Shown piece after piece: positions 26,776 through 35,029 of a DNA stretch of 64,000 bases; positions within the stretch are counted from its first letter, which is position 1, and each line of letters opens with the position of its first letter. Source of the stretch: Arenibacter nanhaiticus (GTDB lineage Bacteria > Bacteroidota > Bacteroidia > Flavobacteriales > Flavobacteriaceae); assembly GCF_900141935.1 (NCBI RefSeq), contig NZ_FQYX01000003.1, positions 186,001 to 250,000 of the forward strand, in the 5' to 3' direction. The translations under genes were made by a program, and so were the position numbers. The notes beneath the pieces are model-generated. The model was given only the letters and a program-made list of their open reading frames with translations, made no database searches and had not been told where the DNA came from.

Positions 26776-26815
26776 AGAAACAATTATAGCTATACTTATA
26801 GCTATAATTGTTTCT
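26776..26815. terminator. Perfect inverted repeat between susD and the sulfatases
   Basis: Two perfectly complementary 19-bp arms (each beginning or ending AGAAACAATTA) surround a 2-nt centre. It lies 37 bp after the susD stop and 142 bp before the sulfatase start, inside the PUL B train. There is only a weak T-stretch after it on the minus strand. It probably acts as a partial terminator or mRNA-end stabiliser that sets susCD expression above the sulfatases. Confidence 0.7.
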
Positions 26816-26852
26816 AGACAATTCAGTTCTTTTTACTACTGTAATAATCCCT

Positions 26853-28631
26853 TTACCATCCTGGGTTTTGTTCCAAGTTAGAATTTAATAAAAGTTCGTC
26901 TGAGGGTATTGGGAACAAGTAATAATGATCTGGAAACGCAGGGGGAGTTGGCCAATAGGAAATATATCCCTCTGCAGCATCCCCATCAACGGGTAATCTG
27001 TTGTTGTAATCTGCAGCTACAATCCATCTTCCCAATTTCTTTTCAGCCGCATAGTCCATTTTTTTCCAGCGTCTAAGATCTTGCCAACGATAGTCGCCTT
27101 CGAACATCAATTCAATGGCGCGTTCTCTTCTTATTTCCCACAAAACAGGATCAATAGAAGAATCTCTTCTTGGATCATCAATAATGGCAGCAATATTTAG
27201 TGGCGCAACACCTCCTCGAGCTCTTAAAGGAGATATAGTTTTGTCTGCTACAGATTGGTTAAATTCTCCTAACTCAAATTTAGCTTCAGCATAATTCAAC
27301 AATACCTCACCCAATCTAAATACTGGAGCATCAGAAATATCGTTATTTTGCCTGCCTGTATTCAACTGATCATAATATTTAAAGGACTTATATCCTGTAC
27401 GGGTTACATTAAAACCATGACCTTCATTAAAATCTCTAAAATGAGGTGATGTGCCTACAAAAAATCCAGTGTGATTTGAAGATGGCAACTGCTTAGTAGT
27501 ATTTCCAATAATATTTGGCATTATATCAATAAACTCCCTATGTTTTGGGTCATCATGAAATTCCCATACCCTTTGATTTCCTCCAACGTTTCTTTTGACC
27601 CTGAAAGGTGGGACTACAGTAACCAACATTCTTTCGTCGCGATCTCTAAATTCTGTATATGGATCTCGTTCTAACATAGCCCCACTTACAAAATCAGGAT
27701 TGGCACCCACAGGTGTTCCATCTTTGTATAAGTACATATCGGCAGCTTTCTTTGTTAGATCCCAGTTACCGGCAGAGTTTCTATGTCTAGAAGTTAATGC
27801 ATGGGTTAATACTTGATCTACATGTTCTCTATAAAGTAAAACATTAGAGTTAGACTTTAAATTATCGCTATTGAAAAGCTCATCATATGTTCCTGTTATA
27901 GATTTACCAGTCATAACGGCCTCAGAAGCAGTGGCACTTGCCCTTAAATAGGTTTCTCCTCCTTCCAGATTATGGTATTTTCTCCAAGTACCTTCAAAAA
28001 GTGCGAAACGAGACAGGAAGGCATTAACCACATCGGTATCTACACTATTATCGTCACTCCCATCTTTATTTATATTCTCAACAGCATAATTAAGGTCTCT
28101 AAGAATATTGGATGCAACTAGATCTCTGGTGTCTCTGGGGGCTTGTAAAAGCTCAGAATCCTCACCTATAAACTCTTCAACCCAAATAACACCGCCATAT
28201 TTTTGTAAAAGCTTAAAATAAGCAACAGACCTAAAAAATAAAGCTACGCTCTTCCAATGATTTTGTTGTGTTTCAGACAGCGCTGGATTATCAATATTAC
28301 GTAACATAATATTAGCTCTCCTAATGATACTATAGGGAGCAGTATAGTCTCCGCTGGAAGCAGGAACCGTAATTCTTTGATGTAGCCAATTTTGGCCGTT
28401 ATTATTGTTGCTGCTCACCAACATGTCGGAATTCCAATCCTGATTAATAAAACCTAAATCAAAAGGATTAAAAATGTTATAGAATCCCCATGCATAAGTT
28501 TTGAAGTTGGTATTTGAAGTAAACGTTGTTTCTTCTACTAATTGGTCTAGAGGCAGTCGTTCTAGATCATCTACACAGCTTATGGTAAGCATAACGGCCA
28601 TTGCCATTATTAACTTATTTATTTTTCTCAT
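26853..28631 (-). CDS. SusD/RagB-family outer-membrane lipoprotein (PUL B)
   Basis: 592 residues with a lipobox LTISC (Cys19). The N-terminal part after the cysteine reads DDLERLPLDQL, the standard SusD opening. The C-terminal SusD block includes RRERAIELMFEGDYRWQDLRRW and the ending LLLNSNLEQNPGW. It is a surface glycan-binding lid for the SusC transporter whose gene ends 12 bp upstream. Four sulfatase genes downstream suggest the ligand is a sulfated glycan (inference). Confidence 0.95.
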   Translation of the reverse strand: MRKINKLIMAMAVMLTISCVDDLERLPLDQLVEETTFTSNTNFKTYAWGFYNIFNPFDLGFINQDWNSDMLVSSNNNNGQNWLHQRITVPASSGDYTAPYSIIRRANIMLRNIDNPALSETQQNHWKSVALFFRSVAYFKLLQKYGGVIWVEEFIGEDSELLQAPRDTRDLVASNILRDLNYAVENINKDGSDDNSVDTDVVNAFLSRFALFEGTWRKYHNLEGGETYLRASATASEAVMTGKSITGTYDELFNSDNLKSNSNVLLYREHVDQVLTHALTSRHRNSAGNWDLTKKAADMYLYKDGTPVGANPDFVSGAMLERDPYTEFRDRDERMLVTVVPPFRVKRNVGGNQRVWEFHDDPKHREFIDIMPNIIGNTTKQLPSSNHTGFFVGTSPHFRDFNEGHGFNVTRTGYKSFKYYDQLNTGRQNNDISDAPVFRLGEVLLNYAEAKFELGEFNQSVADKTISPLRARGGVAPLNIAAIIDDPRRDSSIDPVLWEIRRERAIELMFEGDYRWQDLRRWKKMDYAAEKKLGRWIVAADYNNRLPVDGDAAEGYISYWPTPPAFPDHYYLFPIPSDELLLNSNLEQNPGW

Positions 28632-28642
28632 GTTATCTTTTT

Positions 28643-31600
28643 TTAAAATTCTAAATTAACCCCAAATGCAAATTTCTTCTGAAACGGATAATTACCACCA
28701 GCACTACCAAATTCAGGATTTAACCCAGGGGGTAAATTATCGCTAATAAAAGGGTTTTCAGCAGACAGCGTAAATCTCAATCTATCTAGAAATATTTTAT
28801 CAAGAACCTTGGATGACATTGAATACCCTAAAGAAATATTGCTTATGGCGAGGTATGATCCGTCTTGTAAATACTTGGTTTGTGTTCTTCTGCTACTGCC
28901 GTAATTGACTCCTCCTAGAGGGTAGTTTCGAGGGTAATAGGCATCTGTATTTTCGGGTGTCCAATAATTCGTTTGATGTGCAAATACATTGCTAAACTCA
29001 CCTACGTAAGGAAAGTATAATTGACCATTATTATAAAAGTCTCGTTTGCCTACACCATTCATTCTAAAGGAAAAATCGAAATTTTTGTATCTAGCACCAC
29101 CATGAATTCCAAAGCGAAAGTGTCTGTTGGTGTTTCCTATAACTTTTCTATCACCCGGGCCTGTTTCTGGAACAATATTTCCAGTCGCCTCATCAATGGT
29201 ATAAAAAGCAGTATTGTTTCCATCAGTAATTACTCCATCACCATCTAAATCAGTGAATTTAGCATCACCAGGATTCGGACTTACGCCTTCTATGGAAACA
29301 ACGCCATCTTTCAAGGTACCATTTCTTAAATCCGCATTTAAGGAACCTTCCACAAAATCGTCCACGGTATAAAATCCGTCAGATACATAGCCCCATAATT
29401 CCCCAATGGTCTGCCCTTCGTAAAAACTACTCAGTAAGCCAACTTTATTATCGTCATATTTAACAATTTTGGCATCATTATCATTTATATTAAAACCTAG
29501 ATTATAGGTGAAGTCCTTCCCTATACGATCTCTCCAAGTCATTTGAAACTCCCACCCCTTAGTTTCAGAAGTCGCAGTGTTCTGTTGTGGAGCATTGGTT
29601 CCTAATATACCGGGTAAATCCGCACCAGGCGCTAAAATGTCAAATACGGTTCTAGTATAAATATCTAAGGTCGTATTTAATTTATTGGAAAAAAAGTTAA
29701 CATTGGCACCATAATTAAGAGTTCTTACTCGCTCCCAGGTAAAACTGGAACTTACCAGGCCGGGGGTACTTAATGTGGTGTAACGTATAGAGGAGTTAGG
29801 GTTGACCCAAGCAGCATCGTATGCCGAAAGTGTTGGGAGGTATGGATAAAGTCCAATGTTCTGGTTTCCTATATCCCCCCAAGAACCCCTAAACTTCAAA
29901 AATGAAACAACATCCTTCACAGGCTCAAAAAAGGATTCTCTTGACAAGGTCCATGCGCTAGAAAAAGATGGAAAAAAACCTATCCTCTCTGCGGAAGGGA
30001 ATCTTGAGGAACCATCATATCTACCACTCGCCTCTAAAAAGTATTTTTGCTTAAAGTTATAGCCAATCCTACCGAAAGCACCTTGAACGGCCCATTCACC
30101 AAAGCTATCACCATTAGTCGGGTTTTCTGTACCTAGTCCTAGGGTGGGTAGCTCTGGGCTAATTAGATTATCTATGCCGGCAGAAAATGATTCAGAATGG
30201 TTGGTTTCATCATTCATTCCCACTAGTATTGAAAAATGATGATCCTCTAAACTTTGCTGATAATTTGCATATAGATTTAGAGCTTTAAATACGATATCAG
30301 AGTTAGATCTATTATAACTTGTAGGGGGGATTGGGTCTGGCTCAAATCTAAATGGACTATAAAATAGTACGCCGTTATTAGAGCTTCTAGAATTACCAAC
30401 ACTATTTTGGTATGTATATTCTCCTGTTATAGTTAAATTATTGATGGGCTTATACTCTAATTTTCCGGTCAAACGAATATTTCTATTTTCCACTTTACCA
30501 GGAGTTCTATGCCTAGCAAGATTTTCAGGTGTGCCAAATGGAACAGTAGATCCATCCTCTAAAGTGAAATCTCCAGAGCCAGAGAAGGTTCTCAACTGTA
30601 CAGCATCTAAATAGCTTGCTACCGGATTTAAAGTAGTACTTGCCCTGTAATTTGTACTTAAACTTGCGGTAAGATTGTTAGATAATTCTGATTGAAGAAA
30701 TGCGTTAAGATTGTATCGGTTAAAACTATCATTACTTGATGCCATGATGCCATCTTCATCATAATAACCTAGGGATACACGGTAGGTAGATTTTTCAGCA
30801 CCGCCACTGAATGCTAAATTATGAATTTGGGTATAGCCGGTGTCGTCAAGAAAATCGCCTACAATATCATTTTTTCTTAAGGGGTAAAACTGCCCATTCT
30901 CATCGGTAAATACACCATCTTTGGTCGGAATACTAGAAGGGTCTTGGTTGTACTGATTTATTAAATCAATCCATATTCCAGTGTCTTGCCCAGAAAAGTA
31001 ATTGTCTACACCAGTATCTTTAAGTGTTTGAACAAATTGTAATGGAGAAGCTGGCTCAATTAGTTCTAAAGGAGAACTAACGCTCATACTTGAGGAATAT
31101 GTTAGTTTTGGGGTGTTTCCTTTTTTACTTTTTTTAGTGGTGATTAAAATCACTCCAAATGCAGCGCGACCACCATATATCGCAGATGCTGAAGCGTCTT
31201 TAAGAACAGAAACACTAGCAATATCATCTGGGTTGATATCTCCTATATTTACCGGGACATTATCCATTAAAATTAATGGCTGGCCTCCATTAAGCGATTG
31301 AAAACCTCTAATGTTAATGGATGCACCTTCTGCACCAGGTCTACCGGACCCAACATTTATTTGCAATCCAGGGATCGCTCCTTGAAGAGCAGTTACTGAA
31401 TTGGAAATTGGTCTATCTGCAATGACGTCTTCAAAATTCACGGTAGAAGTAGCACCGGAAACATTTTCTTTCTTTTGGGTACCATACCCTACAACTACAA
31501 CTTCTGATAATTCTGATGCATTTTCTTCTAATCTTACGATTATATTCGTCTTATTGCCAACAACAATTTCTTGTGTTAAGAATGCAATATAGGACACAAC

Positions 31601-32191
31601 CAACGTGGCATTCTTATCTTTAACCGTTAAGGTAAATTTTCCGTCAAAATCAGACTGTATCCCATTAGTTGTTCCTTTTTCCAAAATATTCGTCCCAGGT
31701 AGCGGTTGACCATTTGAATCATATATTGTTCCCGTTACTTTTATGCCTTGGGTTGCTATTGAATTGTTAATTGAACTATTATCTAAGGTTAGCTTTAACC
31801 CTATAGGTTCTTTTTTAGGTTTTAGAATAATTTGATTATCCATAATCCTAAAGCGAACATTCGACTCTTTAAAAAGCTTTTCCAAAACAGATGATAACTG
31901 TTCTTTAGTAACTTTTATAGAAGTAGTTTTACGATAGTCAACCTCACTATCTTTATAAATAAACTTGTAATCGGTAAGGGATTCAATTTTGTTAAATACC
32001 TGTTCTAGGCTTACATTCTCAAGAGTCAAAGTGATTTTCGTTTTTTGTCCATACGAATCATTGGCTTGAAGTTGAAATAACGAAACAATTAAAATGAGTG
32101 TGGTTAGTTTCATTTTTAAGTCAAATTTAAATAGAAAAGCAGCAGGTCGCTTCCTTAAATTATGTGGTATTTTCATATTTTTGTTATGCAT
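28643..32191 (-). CDS. SusC-family TonB-dependent transducer with STN domain (PUL B)
   Basis: 1182 residues. A second in-frame ATG at 32176 is an equally good start. The order is: long basic leader and signal peptide (MKLTTLILIVSLFQL, about 27-48); secretin/TonB short N-terminal (STN) domain (about 50-120); carboxypeptidase-D-like domain (about 150-220); LSEVVVVGYGTQKKENVSGA (about 228-247); plug (to about 350); beta-barrel ending FGVNLEF. The STN domain passes a transport signal to a FecR anti-sigma protein, and the gene encoding one lies just upstream with an ECF sigma factor. This transporter therefore both imports oligosaccharide and reports its presence. Confidence 0.95.
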   Translation of the reverse strand: MHNKNMKIPHNLRKRPAAFLFKFDLKMKLTTLILIVSLFQLQANDSYGQKTKITLTLENVSLEQVFNKIESLTDYKFIYKDSEVDYRKTTSIKVTKEQLSSVLEKLFKESNVRFRIMDNQIILKPKKEPIGLKLTLDNSSINNSIATQGIKVTGTIYDSNGQPLPGTNILEKGTTNGIQSDFDGKFTLTVKDKNATLVVSYIAFLTQEIVVGNKTNIIVRLEENASELSEVVVVGYGTQKKENVSGATSTVNFEDVIADRPISNSVTALQGAIPGLQINVGSGRPGAEGASINIRGFQSLNGGQPLILMDNVPVNIGDINPDDIASVSVLKDASASAIYGGRAAFGVILITTKKSKKGNTPKLTYSSSMSVSSPLELIEPASPLQFVQTLKDTGVDNYFSGQDTGIWIDLINQYNQDPSSIPTKDGVFTDENGQFYPLRKNDIVGDFLDDTGYTQIHNLAFSGGAEKSTYRVSLGYYDEDGIMASSNDSFNRYNLNAFLQSELSNNLTASLSTNYRASTTLNPVASYLDAVQLRTFSGSGDFTLEDGSTVPFGTPENLARHRTPGKVENRNIRLTGKLEYKPINNLTITGEYTYQNSVGNSRSSNNGVLFYSPFRFEPDPIPPTSYNRSNSDIVFKALNLYANYQQSLEDHHFSILVGMNDETNHSESFSAGIDNLISPELPTLGLGTENPTNGDSFGEWAVQGAFGRIGYNFKQKYFLEASGRYDGSSRFPSAERIGFFPSFSSAWTLSRESFFEPVKDVVSFLKFRGSWGDIGNQNIGLYPYLPTLSAYDAAWVNPNSSIRYTTLSTPGLVSSSFTWERVRTLNYGANVNFFSNKLNTTLDIYTRTVFDILAPGADLPGILGTNAPQQNTATSETKGWEFQMTWRDRIGKDFTYNLGFNINDNDAKIVKYDDNKVGLLSSFYEGQTIGELWGYVSDGFYTVDDFVEGSLNADLRNGTLKDGVVSIEGVSPNPGDAKFTDLDGDGVITDGNNTAFYTIDEATGNIVPETGPGDRKVIGNTNRHFRFGIHGGARYKNFDFSFRMNGVGKRDFYNNGQLYFPYVGEFSNVFAHQTNYWTPENTDAYYPRNYPLGGVNYGSSRRTQTKYLQDGSYLAISNISLGYSMSSKVLDKIFLDRLRFTLSAENPFISDNLPPGLNPEFGSAGGNYPFQKKFAFGVNLEF

Positions 32192-32224
32192 TTTGGTGAT
32201 TAATTAATTTTAGTCACATGTTTT

Positions 32225-32257
32225 GATTCGGGAGGTGTTGCAACCACCTTCCGATTC
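32225..32257. promoter_or_regulatory. Hairpin between fecR and susC
   Basis: GATTCGGGAGGTG and CACCTTCCGATTC pair with one mismatch and one G-T pair around a 7-nt loop. It is in the 146-bp gap between fecR and the STN-type susC. It may limit read-through from the sigma/FecR genes into susC, or be part of a leader. There is no T-run, so a plain terminator is less likely. Confidence 0.45.
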
Positions 32258-32337
32258 TTTGTATTTTAGAATACAGCGACTTTTTTGATTTGATATGTTT
32301 AATAGTTTATTTCATTGGCAAGTCTTGTTTTTAAAGG

Positions 32338-33537
32338 TTAGTTAATTATTACTGTATTGTCTTTAATGGCGTAATCTATTGGGTGAATCTCATTAATATA
32401 ACTGAACACTTGGTCTATCGTTTCAATGTCAAAACTGGCAGATATAATATCTTTACCTAGATCCTCATTATTATTTTGAATAGTAACATTATATTTCCTT
32501 TCCAATTTTTTTATAATATCATTAAAGGGGACGTGCCTAAAAATAATTCGACCATTGATCCAGGCGGTATGCATCTCTATATCGGCTTCTTCAATAGCAA
32601 TAATTTGTTTATTTTTATCCCAAGAAGCCTTATAACCTGGCTCCAAAAGCGTAGAAGTTTCTGGTTTGTATGTTGCGTTTTGGTCATATATACTTATAGA
32701 CCCTTCAACAAGAACCGTATTGATAACACGGTCTTCGAGATAGGAAGACAGATTAAACCGTGTTCCTAATACTCTTATGTTAATATCATTTGCGTTAACA
32801 ACGAATGGATGTGCCGTATCTTTTTTTACATCAAAATATGCTTCTCCATTCAAAAACACTTCTCTGTTTTTTCCTTTCCCAAATTTAACGGGGTATTTTA
32901 AAGATGTACCCGCATTAAGATCCACCTTGGTACCATCGGATAAAATCACTTGAAAACACTTTCCGTAAGGTACAGTTAAGGTATTGTAAGCTATTGTTTC
33001 TTCACTTATTTGATTAGTATAAACCAATTGGCTCCCACTTTGTGATCCTATCACATTACCATTGGGATCAATTATATTGAAAGATGTATCTAAATTTATG
33101 ATTTCAAGACTGCCATCCTCCAATTGAAGTGTGATATTTTCTGAAGAGGATAGTATCTCGGAGTGTCTTGACAAATAAAAATTTTGGTAGAAAAAGACGA
33201 AGCCAAAAAACAAAACAACAACGGCGGCGTATTTTATTACTTTTGATGTCGGCTTTAATATTCTTAATCTACCTTTTAAGTTTTTGGCGGTACCGTCTAT
33301 AGGTCGTTGAAATTGCGAAACTACTGTGGCCCAAGCAGCATCAACATTTAAACTATCTATAAAACCAATACGTTGCGATTTTTTATAAAAAAGTAAATAG
33401 TCAATGAATATTTTCTGGTTCTCTGGAGCTTCATTTAACCATTTTTTCAAATCGTTGAATTGATTCTTATTAATTTCATTAGCTGCGTAAGCTGAAATTA
33501 ATTTTACAATATGATTGCTGATTTTATCCATATTCAC
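32338..33537 (-). CDS. FecR-family anti-sigma factor (PUL B)
   Basis: 399 residues. A cytoplasmic N-terminal anti-sigma part (about 1-95) with ISAYAANEINKNQFNDLKKW is followed by one transmembrane helix (about 102-121). The periplasmic FecR domain (about 165-290) contains LPYGKCFQV-like text (TVPYGKCF) and LNGEAYFDV. A C-terminal DUF4974-type domain ends GHPIDYAIK-like. It holds the ECF sigma factor inactive until the STN domain of the loaded SusC touches it. It lies 61 bp after the sigma gene and upstream of susC. Orientation and domain content all fit a standard transport-linked regulatory switch. Confidence 0.93.
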   Translation of the reverse strand: MNMDKISNHIVKLISAYAANEINKNQFNDLKKWLNEAPENQKIFIDYLLFYKKSQRIGFIDSLNVDAAWATVVSQFQRPIDGTAKNLKGRLRILKPTSKVIKYAAVVVLFFGFVFFYQNFYLSRHSEILSSSENITLQLEDGSLEIINLDTSFNIIDPNGNVIGSQSGSQLVYTNQISEETIAYNTLTVPYGKCFQVILSDGTKVDLNAGTSLKYPVKFGKGKNREVFLNGEAYFDVKKDTAHPFVVNANDINIRVLGTRFNLSSYLEDRVINTVLVEGSISIYDQNATYKPETSTLLEPGYKASWDKNKQIIAIEEADIEMHTAWINGRIIFRHVPFNDIIKKLERKYNVTIQNNNEDLGKDIISASFDIETIDQVFSYINEIHPIDYAIKDNTVIIN

Positions 33538-33598
33538 TCCCTTTTATATTATATATATACAAAGGATTAAAAATGGGTGAAAAGAAATTAAGTTTTTT

Positions 33599-34153
33599 TT
33601 AAACTAAAAGCAACATTATGATAACATCAAGTGAACCTCGAAGTTGTTTCAATGCTCTAGAATAGTGGGTTTTTACTGTATTTACTGAAACTCCTAAATA
33701 TTCGGCGGTTTCTTTATATTTCATATTTTGCAATACAATGGCTTTAAATACTTCTTTGCTTTTTTCAGGAAGCGCTTCGATTTCTTTGTACAATTTCATT
33801 TTGTTTTCTTCAAAACTACTGGTATCCAAGTTATCTTCTTCCATAAGAACACTAACGTGATGGTCAATTTCTTCAAATTGATACTTTAGTCGCCTTTTCA
33901 TAAGTTGAAACGTATTGTTCTTAATTGCTTTAAAAAGATACGGGGCCATAGCGCCTTCAAATTTCATATATATTTTTTCGTCCCAAAGCTTTACGAATAG
34001 TTCTTGGACAACATCTTCAGCTATTTGAAAAGAGTCACAGTACTTCAGGGAATAAACACATAAAGGCATATAATAGAGATTAAAAATTTCCTTAAAAGCG
34101 GTGTCATCACCACCTTTAAGTTTTTCCAATAACATTAAATCTCTTGAAGACAT
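33599..34153 (-). CDS. ECF-type RNA polymerase sigma-70 factor (PUL B)
   Basis: 184 residues. Region 2 (about 20-90) includes YYMPLCVYSLKY and AEDVVQELFVKLW. Region 4 (about 120-175) includes LPEKSKEVF and the helix-turn-helix ETAEYLGVSVNTVKTHYSRAL. This is the Bacteroidota FecI-like class. It should direct transcription of PUL B after release by the FecR protein encoded 61 bp downstream. It is the first gene of the train; its own promoter was not recognised. Confidence 0.95.
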   Translation of the reverse strand: MSSRDLMLLEKLKGGDDTAFKEIFNLYYMPLCVYSLKYCDSFQIAEDVVQELFVKLWDEKIYMKFEGAMAPYLFKAIKNNTFQLMKRRLKYQFEEIDHHVSVLMEEDNLDTSSFEENKMKLYKEIEALPEKSKEVFKAIVLQNMKYKETAEYLGVSVNTVKTHYSRALKQLRGSLDVIIMLLLV

Positions 34154-35029
34154 AAATCAAATTAAATATGAGGAGGGGTTTTAAGATTAACTTTTGCTAA
34201 TATAAATTAATTTAACGGACTAGTACTTTCTTTTGTGTTAGTAGTTAAGTAAGGTGCTTTTTATAAAACATCCTAAAAACACTTTTTTCTTGTTGATAAA
34301 TCAATATAGCCCTACTGTATAAGGCATATAATCAAGTTGAAACGTAGTCATTTTAAAAATAATTAAGAAGGCAACTTACTTCGATCTTGATAATACATTC
34401 TTAACCTCATTCAATTCAAATAGGTTTTCATTGGTAGTAGCTTGAATAAAATTTTACAACAAATTCAAATTTTATTATTGAAACTATATGACGCACTTTA
34501 TTCAGATAAGGGAGAGTTTACATCAGCCCTAATTAAGATGGAGCCTAAAGGAAAAGCCAGAAATCATTCAGGTGTTTGAGGTATTCGGAGTTGAAGATGT
34601 TTACAGGTTAAAAATTGTAAGTATATGTAAAAAAATATAATAAATTCTGTATACACCGTCATTTAGGGAGGCAATAATTAATAAAAGAAACCTCTTCGAA
34701 ATCTACCTATATTTTTTAGTATCTAGTTTTACGGTACACTTACCTATTTCTATTGGTACTATTATTTTCCCTGAGTAGTACGCCAAATTTTGACAATTTT
34801 CCCGTGACAATTTCTATATTAAGAGAATGCAGTTATCGTAATTTTTCGGCTATTAGCAACCAGACTAGAATCGCAACCCAAATATCCGTATCTTTAATAG
34901 AAGGTGGATTGGAACCATACTTTGTCCCTTACACACAAATCTGTTCCCTAAAACACCAGTTGCATCCCCATAGAATCTAAAAAACAACGGTCGTTTGTTC
35001 CCTGCTGGCTGCTTAAATAAAATAATATT
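34154..35029. other. Long intergenic region with decayed coding sequence
   Basis: 876 bp without an intact gene. At 34442-34640 the plus strand reads protein-like in two frames: LLLKLYDALYSDKGEFTSAL, then, after a frame change, WSLKEKPEIIQVFEVFGVED and on to a stop at 34640. At 34376-34453 the minus strand reads like a C-terminal stub (TTNENLFELNEVKNVLSRSK). I do not recognise either family. The rest is AT-rich and must hold the promoters of the sigma gene and of the aconitase gene. Confidence 0.4.
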
